Shown piece by piece: positions 1 to 9,037 of a DNA stretch of 64,000 nucleotides (positions are counted from its first letter, which is position 1; every line of letters starts with the position of its first letter). The stretch comes from Rhizobium sp. L1K21 (GTDB lineage Bacteria; Pseudomonadota; Alphaproteobacteria; Rhizobiales; Rhizobiaceae): the NCBI RefSeq assembly GCF_024055895.1, contig NZ_JAMXLE010000001.1, positions 1,426,001 to 1,490,000 of the forward strand, read 5' to 3'. The translations under genes were made by a program, and so were the position numbers. The notes under the pieces are model-generated. The model saw nothing but the letters and a program-made list of their open reading frames with translations, had not been told where the DNA came from and searched no databases.

Positions 1-41
1 GTTTTCCATGTCTAAGTTGCCCGCGTTTTGGCGAGGCGGCA

Positions 42-605
42 ATGAACCTTGTTTCTATTTCTGAGGCAGCGGAGATTCTGCAGTCTGCGAAACGTGTCAT
101 GGTTATGGGCTGCTCGGGGAGCGGCAAGAGCACGCTTTCTCTGGAACTGGCGCAACGTCTCGACCTGCATTACATTTCTATGGACAGGGATATTCTCTGG
201 CTTCCGGGCTGGCAGTTGCGTGATCGGGCCGAACAGTTGGACCTGATGGTCAAGGCAGTGGCAGGCGAACGCTGGGTGTTCGATGGTTCGGGTCCGCGGA
301 GCATGGAGATCAGGCTGGCGCGCGCCGAGTTTGCGATCTGGATGCGACCGCCGAGGCTTTCTTCAATCAAGGGCGTCTTGCTTCGTTGGCTGCGATATAT
401 GGGCCGTGTGCGCCCGGCCATGGCACCGGGATGTCCGGAGAAGATGGACCTGGAATTTCTGGCCTATATATGGAATTTCGAGCGCGATCATGCGCCTAGT
501 ATCGAGGAACAGTTTGCACTCAACGGGCAGGATGTGCCCGTTTTGATGTTGAAATCGCATCAGGAAACGGCTGCACTCCTTGCGCTTCTGCACAAGGCTA
601 CATAA
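42..605 (+). CDS. P-loop nucleoside kinase-like protein
   Basis: This 187-residue protein looks like a small soluble NTP-binding kinase of the adenylate kinase/FlaR-like group. The Walker A motif GCSGSGKST lies at residues 23-31, and an aromatic and aspartate-rich stretch (DRDILWLPGW) follows at about 48-57, as in shikimate/adenylate-kinase-like topology modulators. A GAGG element sits about 6 nt before the ATG, which supports this start. The gene lies 9 bp upstream of the RatA/COQ10 gene on the same strand, so the two are probably co-transcribed. The substrate cannot be read from the sequence. The family call is fairly safe, the reaction is not. Confidence 0.75.
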   Translation: MNLVSISEAAEILQSAKRVMVMGCSGSGKSTLSLELAQRLDLHYISMDRDILWLPGWQLRDRAEQLDLMVKAVAGERWVFDGSGPRSMEIRLARAEFAIWMRPPRLSSIKGVLLRWLRYMGRVRPAMAPGCPEKMDLEFLAYIWNFERDHAPSIEEQFALNGQDVPVLMLKSHQETAALLALLHKAT

Positions 606-614
606 GTCTCAGTT

Positions 615-1061
615 ATGCCTCAGTTTCAGACCCGCAAAACAGTTTCCTTCACGCCCGAGCAGATGTTTGCGCTCGTGGCTGACGTTGAGAAATATCCCGA
701 ATTCCTGCCGCTTTGCGATGCCCTGACGGTCAAGAGCCGTAAGGAGCGGGATGGAAAGGAATTGCTCGTGGCGGATATGACGGTCGGCTACAAGGCCATC
801 CGCGAGACATTTTCAACGCAGGTTTTGCTCAAGCGCGAAGAGCTTGCGATCGATGTTCAATATATTGATGGCCCGTTCCGATATCTCGAAAACCGCTGGC
901 GCTTTCTTCCGTCGGGTGAAAACGGTTGCGACGTCGATTTCTTTATCGATTACGAATTCAAGAGCCGTGTGCTCGGGGCGCTAATGGGCGCGATGTTCGA
1001 GCGCGCGTTCAGGATGTTCACCGAAGCATTCGAGAGACGCGCTGAAAAAGTCTACGGCTGA
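615..1061 (+). CDS. RatA/COQ10 family START-like lipid-binding protein
   Basis: The 148-residue protein is a single polyketide-cyclase/START-like domain of the COQ10/RatA family. It has the conserved N-terminal block with VADVEKYPEFLPLCDAL near residues 22-38 and a C-terminal long helix (FERAFRMFTEAFERRA). In mitochondria and alphaproteobacteria this family is linked to ubiquinone handling. The E. coli homologue RatA was described as a ribosome-association inhibitor and is therefore often annotated as a toxin. There is no partner antitoxin here, and a ubiquinone-related role is the more natural reading. It starts 9 bp after the kinase-like gene. Confidence 0.85.
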   Translation: MPQFQTRKTVSFTPEQMFALVADVEKYPEFLPLCDALTVKSRKERDGKELLVADMTVGYKAIRETFSTQVLLKREELAIDVQYIDGPFRYLENRWRFLPSGENGCDVDFFIDYEFKSRVLGALMGAMFERAFRMFTEAFERRAEKVYG

Positions 1062-1093
1062 CAGCCTCGATTAGGCCGCTGTTCGCGCCACGG

Positions 1094-1618
1094 TCAGTGT
1101 TCTGCTGGCGCTGTCGCGAGCTTCAGAAGCATTTCGAGTGCGTTCTTGACTGATTCCATGCGCACGGCTGACCGTCCAATGTCGCCGAGCTGAAGTTCGC
1201 GGTGCAGGGTGTGTCCATCATAACGCTTGGCCACAATGTGGACGAGGCCGACGGGTTTGTCGGCTGTGCCTCCGCCGGGGCCTGCTATGCCGGTGATGCC
1301 GACAGCGAGACCGGCTTCTGAGCGAACCAGCGCACAATGGGCCATTTCCATCGCTGTTTCTTCCGAGACTGCGCCATGTTGTTTCAATGTAATGGGAAAA
1401 ATACCCAGGAGTTCGATCTTGGCGTCGTTGGAATAGGTCACGAAACCGCGTTCGAAGACGTCCGATGAGCCGGGCAATTCCGTGAGTGCAGCAGCCAGCA
1501 GGCCACCGGTGCATGATTCCGCGGTCGCAATCATGATGTTGCGCTTGCGGCAGATGTCGAGAAGTTGTCTCGCCAGTTCCATGACTTCGCCACTGTTACT
1601 CATGGCCATGGGCTCCAT
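1094..1618 (-). CDS. pncC: CinA-type nicotinamide-nucleotide amidohydrolase
   Basis: This stand-alone CinA C-terminal domain protein (about 174 residues) matches PncC enzymes, which deamidate nicotinamide mononucleotide in pyridine nucleotide salvage. The catalytic signature TAESCTGG is at about residues 32-39, and the glycine-rich [13 protein letters not shown] loop follows mid-protein. The N-terminal molybdopterin-binding half of full-length CinA is absent, as is usual for this subtype. The start is uncertain: ATG codons at 1618, 1609 and 1603 (minus strand) are all possible. All of them overlap the 3' end of ispDF by up to 23 bp, which suggests translational coupling in an ispDF-pncC operon. 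Confidence 0.88.
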   Translation of the reverse strand: MEPMAMSNSGEVMELARQLLDICRKRNIMIATAESCTGGLLAAALTELPGSSDVFERGFVTYSNDAKIELLGIFPITLKQHGAVSEETAMEMAHCALVRSEAGLAVGITGIAGPGGGTADKPVGLVHIVAKRYDGHTLHRELQLGDIGRSAVRMESVKNALEMLLKLATAPAEH

Positions 1619-2804
1619 AAATGACGGTTGCCGTTGCGATGGCGGCTATGCCTTCCTCGCGACCGGCAAAGCCGATTTTTTCGTTTGTCGTCGCCTTAAC
1701 CGAACATCTTTCGAGATCGATTTCCAGCATTTCCGCTAGGTTTTTGCGCATTTCATCGCGCCGCGGACCAATTTTGGGCCGCTCGGCGATAATGGAAATG
1801 TCGGCATTGGTGATGCGGCCTCCGCGTTCGCGCACGATATTGGCCGCGTGGCGCAGGAAAACGTGCGAGGCACAACCTTTCCATTGCGGATCGGAGGGCG
1901 GGAAATGGTCGCCGATATCGCCCGCCCCGCAGGTGGCGAGAAGCGCGTCCGTCAAAGCGTGCAGGGCAACGTCAGCGTCGGAATGGCCCGAAAGACGCTT
2001 TTCGTGTTCGATGAAGACACCGCACAGCGTGACGCCATCACCATCGACCAGCTGATGAACATCATAGCCATTGCCGCAGCGTACATCGGGAACCATTCGC
2101 TTCGACATCCTTTCGTTGGCAATTTCCAGGTCACGCCTGAGTGTGATCTTGATATTATCCGCCGTACCTTCCGCGAGCCTTACCGGAATGCCGGCCCATT
2201 CGAGGATGGATGCATCGTCCGTGAAGCCGGTATCCGCGGCCTTTGACGCCTGTTCATGGGCATTGAGGATGGTAGCGAAATGAAACGCCTGAGGGGTCTG
2301 AGCCGCAAACAGTGCCTGGCGATCGATGGTTTCGGTGATGATAGAGGCATCTGCCCGTTTGAGCGTGTCGGCAACGGCGATGGCGGGAATAGCACCTGGG
2401 CTACCCTCCACAATGGGCTGGGCAACGCGGTCGAGCAATGCATGGTCGATGAAGGGGCGCACGGCGTCGTGGATCATGACATTGTCGATCCCACTTGTTT
2501 CAAGCGCCTTCAGCCCCTTGAGCACTGATTCCTGGCGGGTCTTGCCGCCAAAGACCGTCTTGAAGCGCGGGTCGGCGTTCAGGCCGGCGAGGGCCTTGTC
2601 GCAAAGTTCGGTATCATCGGGATGGATAACGACAACGACAGGGGCGCAATGCGGCCATGTGAGAATTTGCTCCAGGCTGAGGCGGATGACTGGTTTGCCG
2701 GCAATCTTTCGATATTGCTTGGGGCCTTCTTGGCTCGCTCCCATGCGCTCTCCGCGACCGGCTGCGACGACGACAAAGGCAAATTTGCTCTGATGATCAG
2801 CCAT
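1596..2804 (-). CDS. ispDF: Bifunctional IspD/IspF isoprenoid enzyme
   Basis: The 402-residue protein fuses two non-consecutive MEP-pathway enzymes. Residues 1-230 are IspD (2-C-methyl-D-erythritol 4-phosphate cytidylyltransferase), with [12 protein letters not shown] near 11-22 and the GPKQY nucleotide-binding element. Residues from about 240 are IspF (MECDP synthase), with the metal-binding DVH at 248-250 and [17 protein letters not shown] downstream. Such fusions are typical of alphaproteobacteria and epsilonproteobacteria. The gene is divergent from dusB and overlaps pncC at its 3' end. It supplies isoprenoid precursors, which the uppS product near 58 kb uses further downstream in the pathway. 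Confidence 0.96.
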   Translation of the reverse strand: MADHQSKFAFVVVAAGRGERMGASQEGPKQYRKIAGKPVIRLSLEQILTWPHCAPVVVVIHPDDTELCDKALAGLNADPRFKTVFGGKTRQESVLKGLKALETSGIDNVMIHDAVRPFIDHALLDRVAQPIVEGSPGAIPAIAVADTLKRADASIITETIDRQALFAAQTPQAFHFATILNAHEQASKAADTGFTDDASILEWAGIPVRLAEGTADNIKITLRRDLEIANERMSKRMVPDVRCGNGYDVHQLVDGDGVTLCGVFIEHEKRLSGHSDADVALHALTDALLATCGAGDIGDHFPPSDPQWKGCASHVFLRHAANIVRERGGRITNADISIIAERPKIGPRRDEMRKNLAEMLEIDLERCSVKATTNEKIGFAGREEGIAAIATATVIYGAHGHE

Positions 2805-2904
2805 GTATTTCCATTTCAGGTCACACGTGTGAAAAGGTGGAAAATGATCCTACTGATTGCGCTCTAAACAGTTTCTGGTGACTTTTCCAGCACATGCCGA
2901 ATAT

Positions 2905-2934
2905 TTGCCAAGCCATTGATAAAACACTTGGCAA
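2905..2934. promoter_or_regulatory. Inverted repeat in the ispDF/dusB divergent region
   Basis: TTGCCAAG (2905-2912) and CTTGGCAA (2927-2934) are perfect 8-bp arms 14 bp apart, in the 188-bp gap between ispDF and dusB. The right arm overlaps a possible -35 element (TTGGCA at 2928-2933), with a weak -10 (TAAAAA) about 17 bp further on. This geometry fits an operator for a dimeric regulator acting on the dusB-ntrBC promoter. The sequence shows the repeat; the function is inferred. Confidence 0.4.
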
Positions 2935-2992
2935 AGACCACGGTAATGTCTAAAAAAGGGGCAAGTTCAGAAGCTGATCGAAAGTTAGTCAT

Positions 2993-4012
2993 TTGGCGCA
3001 GGTAGCGTTGTCGGCCCCTTTAATGGTCGGAAATGTCCGGATTCGCAACCGGGTTCTTCTGGCACCGCTTTCCGGTGTGAGCGATTTGCCGTTTCGGGAG
3101 ATCGCCTGGCAATATGGTGCGGGCGTTACCGTGACCGAGATGATCGCAAGTCGCGAACTGGTCAACGATATGCGGGAATCGCGCATCCGTATGCGCCGCA
3201 GCTCAACCTCGCCGCATGTTGTGCAGCTTGCCGGGCGCGATGCGCATTGGCTGGCGGAAGCCGCCAGAGTTGCCGAAGGCGAGGGCGCTGACATTATCGA
3301 TATCAATATGGGCTGCCCGGCCAAAAAGGTCACGGGCGGCTATTGCGGCTCTGCATTGATGCGCGACAGCGCGCTTGCGTTGTCGCTTGTGGAAGCCGTT
3401 GTTGCCGCCGTAAAGGTGCCGGTAACGGTGAAGATGCGTCTTGGCTGGGACGAGTATAGTTTGAACGCGCCTGAAATTGCTCATGGCGCGGAACTGGCCG
3501 GGGCTCAGATGATTACGGTGCATGGGCGCACACGTATGCAGTTTTACGAGGGACAGGCCGATTGGGACGCGATCGCTGCGGTGCGTGATGTCATCAAAGT
3601 TCCGCTGGTGGCCAATGGTGATGTAGCAAGTACCGGCGATGCTCATGAAATCATGCGCCGCTCCGGTGCTGATGCCGTGATGATCGGGCGGGCAGCCCAG
3701 GGGCAGCCCTGGTTGCCGGGTCTCGTCGCGGGCATGTGCAAACGTCCCAAGCATTCGGAAATTGCTGACATTTTCGAGCATCAGTATCGCGGCATGCTTA
3801 CACTTTACGGGGCGGAGATGGCCGTGCGGCATGCGCGTAAACATGTCGGTTGGTACCTGGACCGTCACGCCGTTGCCTTACCTAAAGAGGACCGGCAGGC
3901 GATCATGACAAGTCGGGACGCCGAGACGGTTATCCGGTTGGTGCGCGCGGCGATTTTGAGCAGTGGTCCGGCAGACGATTTAGCCGGCATAAGGGAATAT
4001 GAAGCGGCATGA
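2993..4012 (+). CDS. dusB: tRNA-dihydrouridine synthase (NifR3/DusB)
   Basis: This FMN-dependent TIM-barrel enzyme reduces uridine to dihydrouridine in tRNA D-loops. It shows the family opening [13 protein letters not shown] at about 19-31 and the catalytic cysteine block NMGCPAKK (Cys at about 108 counting from this start). The region is closed by [10 protein letters not shown] and [16 protein letters not shown]. The start given is a TTG; an in-frame ATG ten codons downstream, at about 3023, is a strong alternative and would still cover the domain. The gene leads the dusB-ntrB-ntrC run and overlaps ntrB by 4 bp (ATGA), the classical nifR3-ntrBC arrangement. Confidence 0.93.
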   Translation: MAQVALSAPLMVGNVRIRNRVLLAPLSGVSDLPFREIAWQYGAGVTVTEMIASRELVNDMRESRIRMRRSSTSPHVVQLAGRDAHWLAEAARVAEGEGADIIDINMGCPAKKVTGGYCGSALMRDSALALSLVEAVVAAVKVPVTVKMRLGWDEYSLNAPEIAHGAELAGAQMITVHGRTRMQFYEGQADWDAIAAVRDVIKVPLVANGDVASTGDAHEIMRRSGADAVMIGRAAQGQPWLPGLVAGMCKRPKHSEIADIFEHQYRGMLTLYGAEMAVRHARKHVGWYLDRHAVALPKEDRQAIMTSRDAETVIRLVRAAILSSGPADDLAGIREYEAA

Positions 4013-5163
4013 GTTTCGAGTCCAGAAGCAGAAGCGGCGATGACAGGCTGGAAGCGCTGGCGCTTTCGGTTCTCAACGCCATCCAGAACCCGGTCATCAT
4101 GGTCGATGGCGATGGCTATATTACCTTTGCGAATTGGGAGGCGGAGAACTTCTTTGGGGCGAGTTCCGCGCATCTGTCGCGGTTCGTCGTGGAGGCCGTC
4201 ATTCCCTTTGGCAGTCCGTTGCTTGCCCTGATTGACCAGGTGCGGGAACGCCGCGCGCCGGTCAACGAATATCGGGTGGATTTGAGTTCGCCGCGTCTGG
4301 GTGCCGAAAAGCTGGTGGACATTTATGTTGCGCCAGTCAGCCAGGAACCGGGTTCGGTGGTGGTTGTTTTCCAGGAACGCTCAATGGCCGACAAGATCGA
4401 CCGGCAGCTGACGCACCGGGCGGCGGCCCGCTCGGTCAGCGGTCTGGCGGCGATGCTGGCGCATGAAATCAAGAACCCGCTTTCGGGTATTCGTGGTGCC
4501 GCGCAGCTTCTGGAAAGCTCGGTGGAAGAGGATGATCGTGCTCTGACCCGGCTGATCTGCGACGAGACAGATCGCATCGTGTCTCTGGTTGATCGCATGG
4601 AAGTGTTTTCCGATGAGCGCCCGGTGGACCGCGTGCCGATCAATATTCACACGGTGTTTGACCGGGTCAAAGCGATTGCTGCCGCCGGCTTTGCCCGCAA
4701 TATCAAGATCGTCGAGAATTACGACCCCTCGCTGCCTCCCGTCTATGCCAATCGTGACCAGCTTGTGCAGGTGTTTCTCAACCTTGTGAAGAATGCTGCA
4801 GAAGCAGTCGGCAACCGGCCGGACGGTGAGATCATCCTTTCAACGGCCTATCGTCCAGGCATCCGGCTTTCTGTCGCCGGCTCGCGGGAAAAGGTGTCCT
4901 TGCCGCTCGAATTTTGTGTGCATGACAATGGGCCTGGTGTGCCGCAGGACCTTCTGCCGCATCTCTTCGATCCGTTTATCACAACGAAGACCAACGGTTC
5001 CGGCCTCGGGTTGGCGCTGGTGGCCAAGATTATCGGGGCGCATGGCGGCATCGTGGAGTGCGACAGCCAGGCAAACCGAACGACTTTCCGCGTGCTGATG
5101 CCGGTTTCGACCGCCGCTTCAGCGGATGATTCAGATTTCACGACTTCAGGGAATACGCAATGA
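4009..5163 (+). CDS. ntrB: Nitrogen regulation sensor histidine kinase NtrB
   Basis: The 384-residue soluble kinase phosphorylates NtrC when nitrogen is limiting and dephosphorylates it when PII signals sufficiency. A PAS-like sensor covers about residues 15-125. The H-box is [11 protein letters not shown] with the phosphoacceptor His at 152, followed by an N-box ([10 protein letters not shown]) and G-boxes ([16 protein letters not shown]). There are no membrane segments, as expected for NtrB. The start overlaps the dusB stop by 4 bp and the stop overlaps the ntrC start by 4 bp, so all three are translationally coupled. Confidence 0.96.
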   Translation: MSFESRSRSGDDRLEALALSVLNAIQNPVIMVDGDGYITFANWEAENFFGASSAHLSRFVVEAVIPFGSPLLALIDQVRERRAPVNEYRVDLSSPRLGAEKLVDIYVAPVSQEPGSVVVVFQERSMADKIDRQLTHRAAARSVSGLAAMLAHEIKNPLSGIRGAAQLLESSVEEDDRALTRLICDETDRIVSLVDRMEVFSDERPVDRVPINIHTVFDRVKAIAAAGFARNIKIVENYDPSLPPVYANRDQLVQVFLNLVKNAAEAVGNRPDGEIILSTAYRPGIRLSVAGSREKVSLPLEFCVHDNGPGVPQDLLPHLFDPFITTKTNGSGLGLALVAKIIGAHGGIVECDSQANRTTFRVLMPVSTAASADDSDFTTSGNTQ

Positions 5164-6614
5164 CGGGCGCAACAGTTCTTGTCGCTGACGACGATGCTGC
5201 CATTCGAACGGTGTTGAACCAGGCTTTGAGCCGCGCTGGATATGATGTGCGCATCACGTCCAATGCAGCCACGCTCTGGCGCTGGGTTTCAGCCGGCGAA
5301 GGCGATATTGTGATCACCGATGTGGTAATGCCGGACGAAAACGCTTTCGATCTGCTGCCGCGGATCAAAAAGGCGCGACCGGAACTCCCGGTGCTGGTGA
5401 TGAGCGCACAAAATACGTTCATGACGGCAATCAAGGCCTCTGAAAAAGGGGCATACGATTATTTGCCGAAACCGTTCGACCTGACCGAGATGATCGCGAT
5501 TATCGGGCGCGCGCTTGCCGAGCCCAAGAAGCGGGCCGAGAGTCTGGAAGACGACCAGCAGGACGGCATGCCGCTGGTGGGCCGTTCAGTGGCCATGCAG
5601 GAAATCTATCGGGTTCTGGCCCGTCTGATGCAGACCGACCTGACTCTGATGATCACCGGCGAATCGGGAACCGGCAAGGAGCTGGTGGCACGCGCGCTGC
5701 ATGATTACGGCAAACGCCGCAATGGTCCCTTCGTAGCGATCAATATGGCGGCTATTCCGCGCGATCTGATCGAGTCGGAGCTTTTCGGTCATGAGAAGGG
5801 TGCTTTCACCGGTGCGCAGAACCGTTCCAAGGGGCGTTTCGAGCAGGCCGAGGGGGGAACGCTGTTTCTCGACGAAATCGGCGATATGCCGATGGATGCC
5901 CAGACCCGGCTCCTGCGCGTGTTGCAGCAGGGCGAATATACCACTGTTGGGGGGCGCACGCCGATCCGCACGGATGTGCGCATTGTGGCTGCGACCAACA
6001 AGGACCTGAAGCAATTGATCAATCAGGGTCTTTTCCGCGAAGATCTTTATTATCGGCTGAATGTCGTTCCTCTGCGCCTGCCGCCGCTCAGAGACCGTGC
6101 CGAAGACATTCCTGACTTGGTGCGGCATTTCGTGCAGCAATCGGAAAAGGAGGGGCTCGATACCAAGCGTTTCGACGGCGACGCGCTTGAGATGATGAAG
6201 CAATATCCCTGGCCCGGAAACGTGCGCGAACTGGAAAACCTCATCCGCCGCCTGACGGCACTTTATCCGCAGGATGTGATTACCCGCGAGATTATTGAAG
6301 CGGAATTGCGAAACGATGTTCCGGACAGCCCGCTTGAGCAGGGTATCGGGCGCAGCGGTTCGGTGACGATCGGTCAGGCGGTCGAAGAGAATATGCGCAC
6401 TTATTTTTCCGGTTTCGGCGACGACCTGCCACCGCCCGGGCTCTACGATCGCGTGTTGCACGAGATGGAGTATCCATTGATACTGGCCGTGCTGACTGCC
6501 ACCAGAGGCAGCCAGATCAAGGCAGCCGAAATTCTTGGTCTGAACCGCAACACGCTACGCAAGAAAATCCGTGAACTGGGCGTAACCGTTTACCGCAGTG
6601 CGCGAAACACTTGA
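5160..6614 (+). CDS. ntrC: Nitrogen regulation sigma-54 activator NtrC
   Basis: The 484-residue regulator activates sigma-54 promoters of nitrogen assimilation genes after phosphorylation by NtrB. The receiver domain (1-120) has the acidic triad D10-D12 and phosphoacceptor D54 ([10 protein letters not shown]). The AAA+ domain contains Walker A GESGTGKE, the sigma-54-contacting GAFTGA loop and [13 protein letters not shown] (Walker B). The C-terminal Fis-type helix-turn-helix ends with [13 protein letters not shown]. Nothing is missing or broken. A large nested hairpin follows the stop codon and separates it from ntrY. Confidence 0.97.
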   Translation: MTGATVLVADDDAAIRTVLNQALSRAGYDVRITSNAATLWRWVSAGEGDIVITDVVMPDENAFDLLPRIKKARPELPVLVMSAQNTFMTAIKASEKGAYDYLPKPFDLTEMIAIIGRALAEPKKRAESLEDDQQDGMPLVGRSVAMQEIYRVLARLMQTDLTLMITGESGTGKELVARALHDYGKRRNGPFVAINMAAIPRDLIESELFGHEKGAFTGAQNRSKGRFEQAEGGTLFLDEIGDMPMDAQTRLLRVLQQGEYTTVGGRTPIRTDVRIVAATNKDLKQLINQGLFREDLYYRLNVVPLRLPPLRDRAEDIPDLVRHFVQQSEKEGLDTKRFDGDALEMMKQYPWPGNVRELENLIRRLTALYPQDVITREIIEAELRNDVPDSPLEQGIGRSGSVTIGQAVEENMRTYFSGFGDDLPPPGLYDRVLHEMEYPLILAVLTATRGSQIKAAEILGLNRNTLRKKIRELGVTVYRSARNT

Positions 6615-6640
6615 CTTGCGATGATGTCGCGTTGCAATTT

Positions 6641-6674
6641 CGCCACAATACGTTGCTTGAAAGCAACTGTGGCG
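6641..6674. terminator. Nested hairpin between ntrC and ntrY
   Basis: Outer arms CGCCACA (6641-6647) and TGTGGCG (6668-6674) enclose inner arms GTTGCTT (6652-6658) and AAGCAAC (6661-6667), with a 4-nt bulge on the 5' side. No U-tract follows, so it is not a textbook intrinsic terminator. It may act as a partial terminator or as an mRNA-stabilising element that uncouples ntrBC from ntrYX expression. The pairing is seen directly; the role is inferred. Confidence 0.45.
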
Positions 6675-6772
6675 GCGGGAGCGAATCCTTGCCCCATGAG
6701 CTTTTGAGGCGGAAAGCGGAATAAACCTGCTGCGGCAAGCGTTTATTCGTTTGTTGGTGGAGCGGGTTGCGC

Positions 6773-9037
6773 ATGCTGGGGCAGATGACGACGCAGGACG
6801 AGGATGAACTCGGCGGACCGAAGGACCGCAGGGCCATTTTCGCATTGTCCGGTCTGGTGCTCGCTGGCGGGGCATTGACGAGTGCCATCGTCACGCTCTT
6901 CGTCCTTCTGGGCTTTACGCCTATTGAGCCGCAAACGAATGTGGTGATCGCGTCTGCGGTCATCAACGGTCTCTTTGTTGTCGGCCTTGTCTATCTGATC
7001 GGCCGGGAGGTTGTTCGGCTCTTGAAGGCGCGAAAGCGCGGTCGCGCGGCAGCTCGGCTTCATGTGCGCATCGTTTCGCTCTTTTCCATTGTGGCGCTGA
7101 CACCGGCTTTGCTGGTTGCCATCTTTGCAGCCATTACGTTGGATGCCGGGCTTGATCGCTGGTTCTCGCTGCGCACGCAATCCATCGTTTCCTCGTCGAT
7201 CAACGTCGCGCAGGCCTATGTGCTTGAGAACGCCAGCTATCTGCAGGGGCAGACCGCGTCGATGGCGGCGGATCTGGAGCGTGCGCGCTCACTTTATGTG
7301 CTGGACCGCGGCGGCTTCACGCAATTGTTGACGCGCGAAGCGCAGGGGCGTGGCATGCTCGGCGCATTTCTGGTGCGCAATGACGGCTCTGTGATCGTGG
7401 AGGCTGCCACGGAATCCGACCGTCGTCTGCCGGCCATTCCGAAAGATGCTCTTGAAAGCTCGATTGCCGGCAAGCCGACGCTCATCCCGCCGGGCGTGAC
7501 CAACCTTGTCGGTGCCGTGATGAAGCTGGAGCAGCTCAATGGTGCCCACCTTTACACGATCCGCGCGGTTGATCCCAAAGTGATGGATGCGCTGCATCTG
7601 ATGGAAGACAACACCGCCGAATACAAGGCCATGGAGGCGGGGCGCACAACGCTGCAGATTGCCTTTGCCATTCTTTATCTTGGCTTTGCGCTGATTGCGC
7701 TGCTGGCTGCCATCTGGGCTGCCATTGCGATTGCCGACCGTATCGTGCGGCCAATCCGGCTTTTGATTGCCGCCGCAGACAGTGTTGCCGGCGGCAATAT
7801 GAATGTGATGGTGCCGGTGCGGGCTGCGGACGGTGACGTCGGCAACCTTTCGCGCACCTTCAACAAGATGATTTCGGAAATCCGCACGCAGCGTGACGAA
7901 ATACTGGAAGCAAAGGACGAGGTGGACGACCGCCGCCGCTTCATTGAGGCCGTGCTTTCAGGTGTGACGCCGGCGGTGATTGGGGTTGACGAAAACGGCA
8001 AGGTGAATGTCGTCAATTCCGGCGCTTACATTTATCTGCGCAGCGGCAAGGGCGCGGTTGTCGGCGGCGCGCTGGATGATATGGCACCAGCAGTCGCTGA
8101 GGTCTTCAATGAAGCCGTGCGCCGCGGGCGCAAGGCTTATCGTCAGCAGATCAACCTGATGATTGGCGGTCGCGAACGCTCTTTGAACGTGCAGGTGACG
8201 CGCGAAGAATCGCGTGAAGACAAGAGTTCGTGGGTGATCACGATCGACGACATTACCGACCTCGTGATCGCGCAGCGGTCCACAGCCTGGGCGGATGTGG
8301 CGCGGCGTATTGCGCATGAGATCAAGAACCCGCTGACCCCCATCCAATTGTCTGCCGAACGCATCAAGCGGCGCTATGGACGGCAAATCGATGAGAGTGA
8401 CCGCGATGTCTTCGACCAGTGTACCGACACCATCATTCGACAGGTGGGCGATATTGGGCGCATGGTCGATGAGTTTTCATCCTTTGCGCGAATGCCCAAG
8501 CCCGCGATGGGCATGTGTGACTTGCGTGGCGTCTTGAAAGATGCCGTTTTCCTGCGGGAAATGGGAACATCGCATGTCAGTTTTGAAAAGGACCTCGGCG
8601 ACGTGCCGCTGGAGGGCTATTTCGATGCCCGCATGCTGGGTCAGGCTTTCAGCAATCTGGTGAAGAATGCGGTGGAAGCCATTGAGGCTGTACCAAGCGA
8701 AGACGCGCCTGAAACACCGCGCGTGCTCGTGCGGGCCTACGAAGATACCGCGCATGGACGCCTGACTGTCGATGTGATCGACAATGGCAAGGGGCTGCCG
8801 GTTGAAAACCGACACATGATCCTCGAGCCCTACATGACCATGCGCGAAAAGGGGACTGGTCTGGGTCTCGCTATTGTTAAAAAGATTGTTGAAGAACACG
8901 GCGGCAGCCTTGAGCTGCACGACGCGCCACCGGAATTTGATCACGGTCGCGGCGCGATGATCCGCGTTCACCTGCCGCGGCGGGATAGTGCCGCCGCTCA
9001 ACAATCGGAAAAAAGGGAAGCAATAAATGGCGTCTGA
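6773..9037 (+). CDS. ntrY: Membrane sensor histidine kinase NtrY
   Basis: NtrY is the membrane-bound kinase of the NtrYX system, tied to nitrogen, redox and nitrate signalling in alphaproteobacteria. The N-terminus holds three to four hydrophobic segments (about residues 20-110), then a periplasmic stretch and another membrane segment near 290. These are followed by HAMP, PAS, HisKA (phosphoacceptor His at about 515 in [14 protein letters not shown]) and an HATPase domain (GTGLGLAIVKKI). I start it at the ATG at 6773; a TTG 6 bp upstream is also in frame. Its 3' end overlaps ntrX by 11 bp, so the pair is translationally coupled. Confidence 0.95.
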   Translation: MLGQMTTQDEDELGGPKDRRAIFALSGLVLAGGALTSAIVTLFVLLGFTPIEPQTNVVIASAVINGLFVVGLVYLIGREVVRLLKARKRGRAAARLHVRIVSLFSIVALTPALLVAIFAAITLDAGLDRWFSLRTQSIVSSSINVAQAYVLENASYLQGQTASMAADLERARSLYVLDRGGFTQLLTREAQGRGMLGAFLVRNDGSVIVEAATESDRRLPAIPKDALESSIAGKPTLIPPGVTNLVGAVMKLEQLNGAHLYTIRAVDPKVMDALHLMEDNTAEYKAMEAGRTTLQIAFAILYLGFALIALLAAIWAAIAIADRIVRPIRLLIAAADSVAGGNMNVMVPVRAADGDVGNLSRTFNKMISEIRTQRDEILEAKDEVDDRRRFIEAVLSGVTPAVIGVDENGKVNVVNSGAYIYLRSGKGAVVGGALDDMAPAVAEVFNEAVRRGRKAYRQQINLMIGGRERSLNVQVTREESREDKSSWVITIDDITDLVIAQRSTAWADVARRIAHEIKNPLTPIQLSAERIKRRYGRQIDESDRDVFDQCTDTIIRQVGDIGRMVDEFSSFARMPKPAMGMCDLRGVLKDAVFLREMGTSHVSFEKDLGDVPLEGYFDARMLGQAFSNLVKNAVEAIEAVPSEDAPETPRVLVRAYEDTAHGRLTVDVIDNGKGLPVENRHMILEPYMTMREKGTGLGLAIVKKIVEEHGGSLELHDAPPEFDHGRGAMIRVHLPRRDSAAAQQSEKREAINGV

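Noticed and set aside
1-41. Possible 3' end of an upstream gene
   Set aside because: The 41 bases contain no convincing coding tail in any frame. They read as a leader with a GAGG ribosome binding site for the first gene.
615-1061. RatA as a toxin of a toxin-antitoxin pair
   Set aside because: No antitoxin-like gene is adjacent and the COQ10/START fold fits a quinone-related role.
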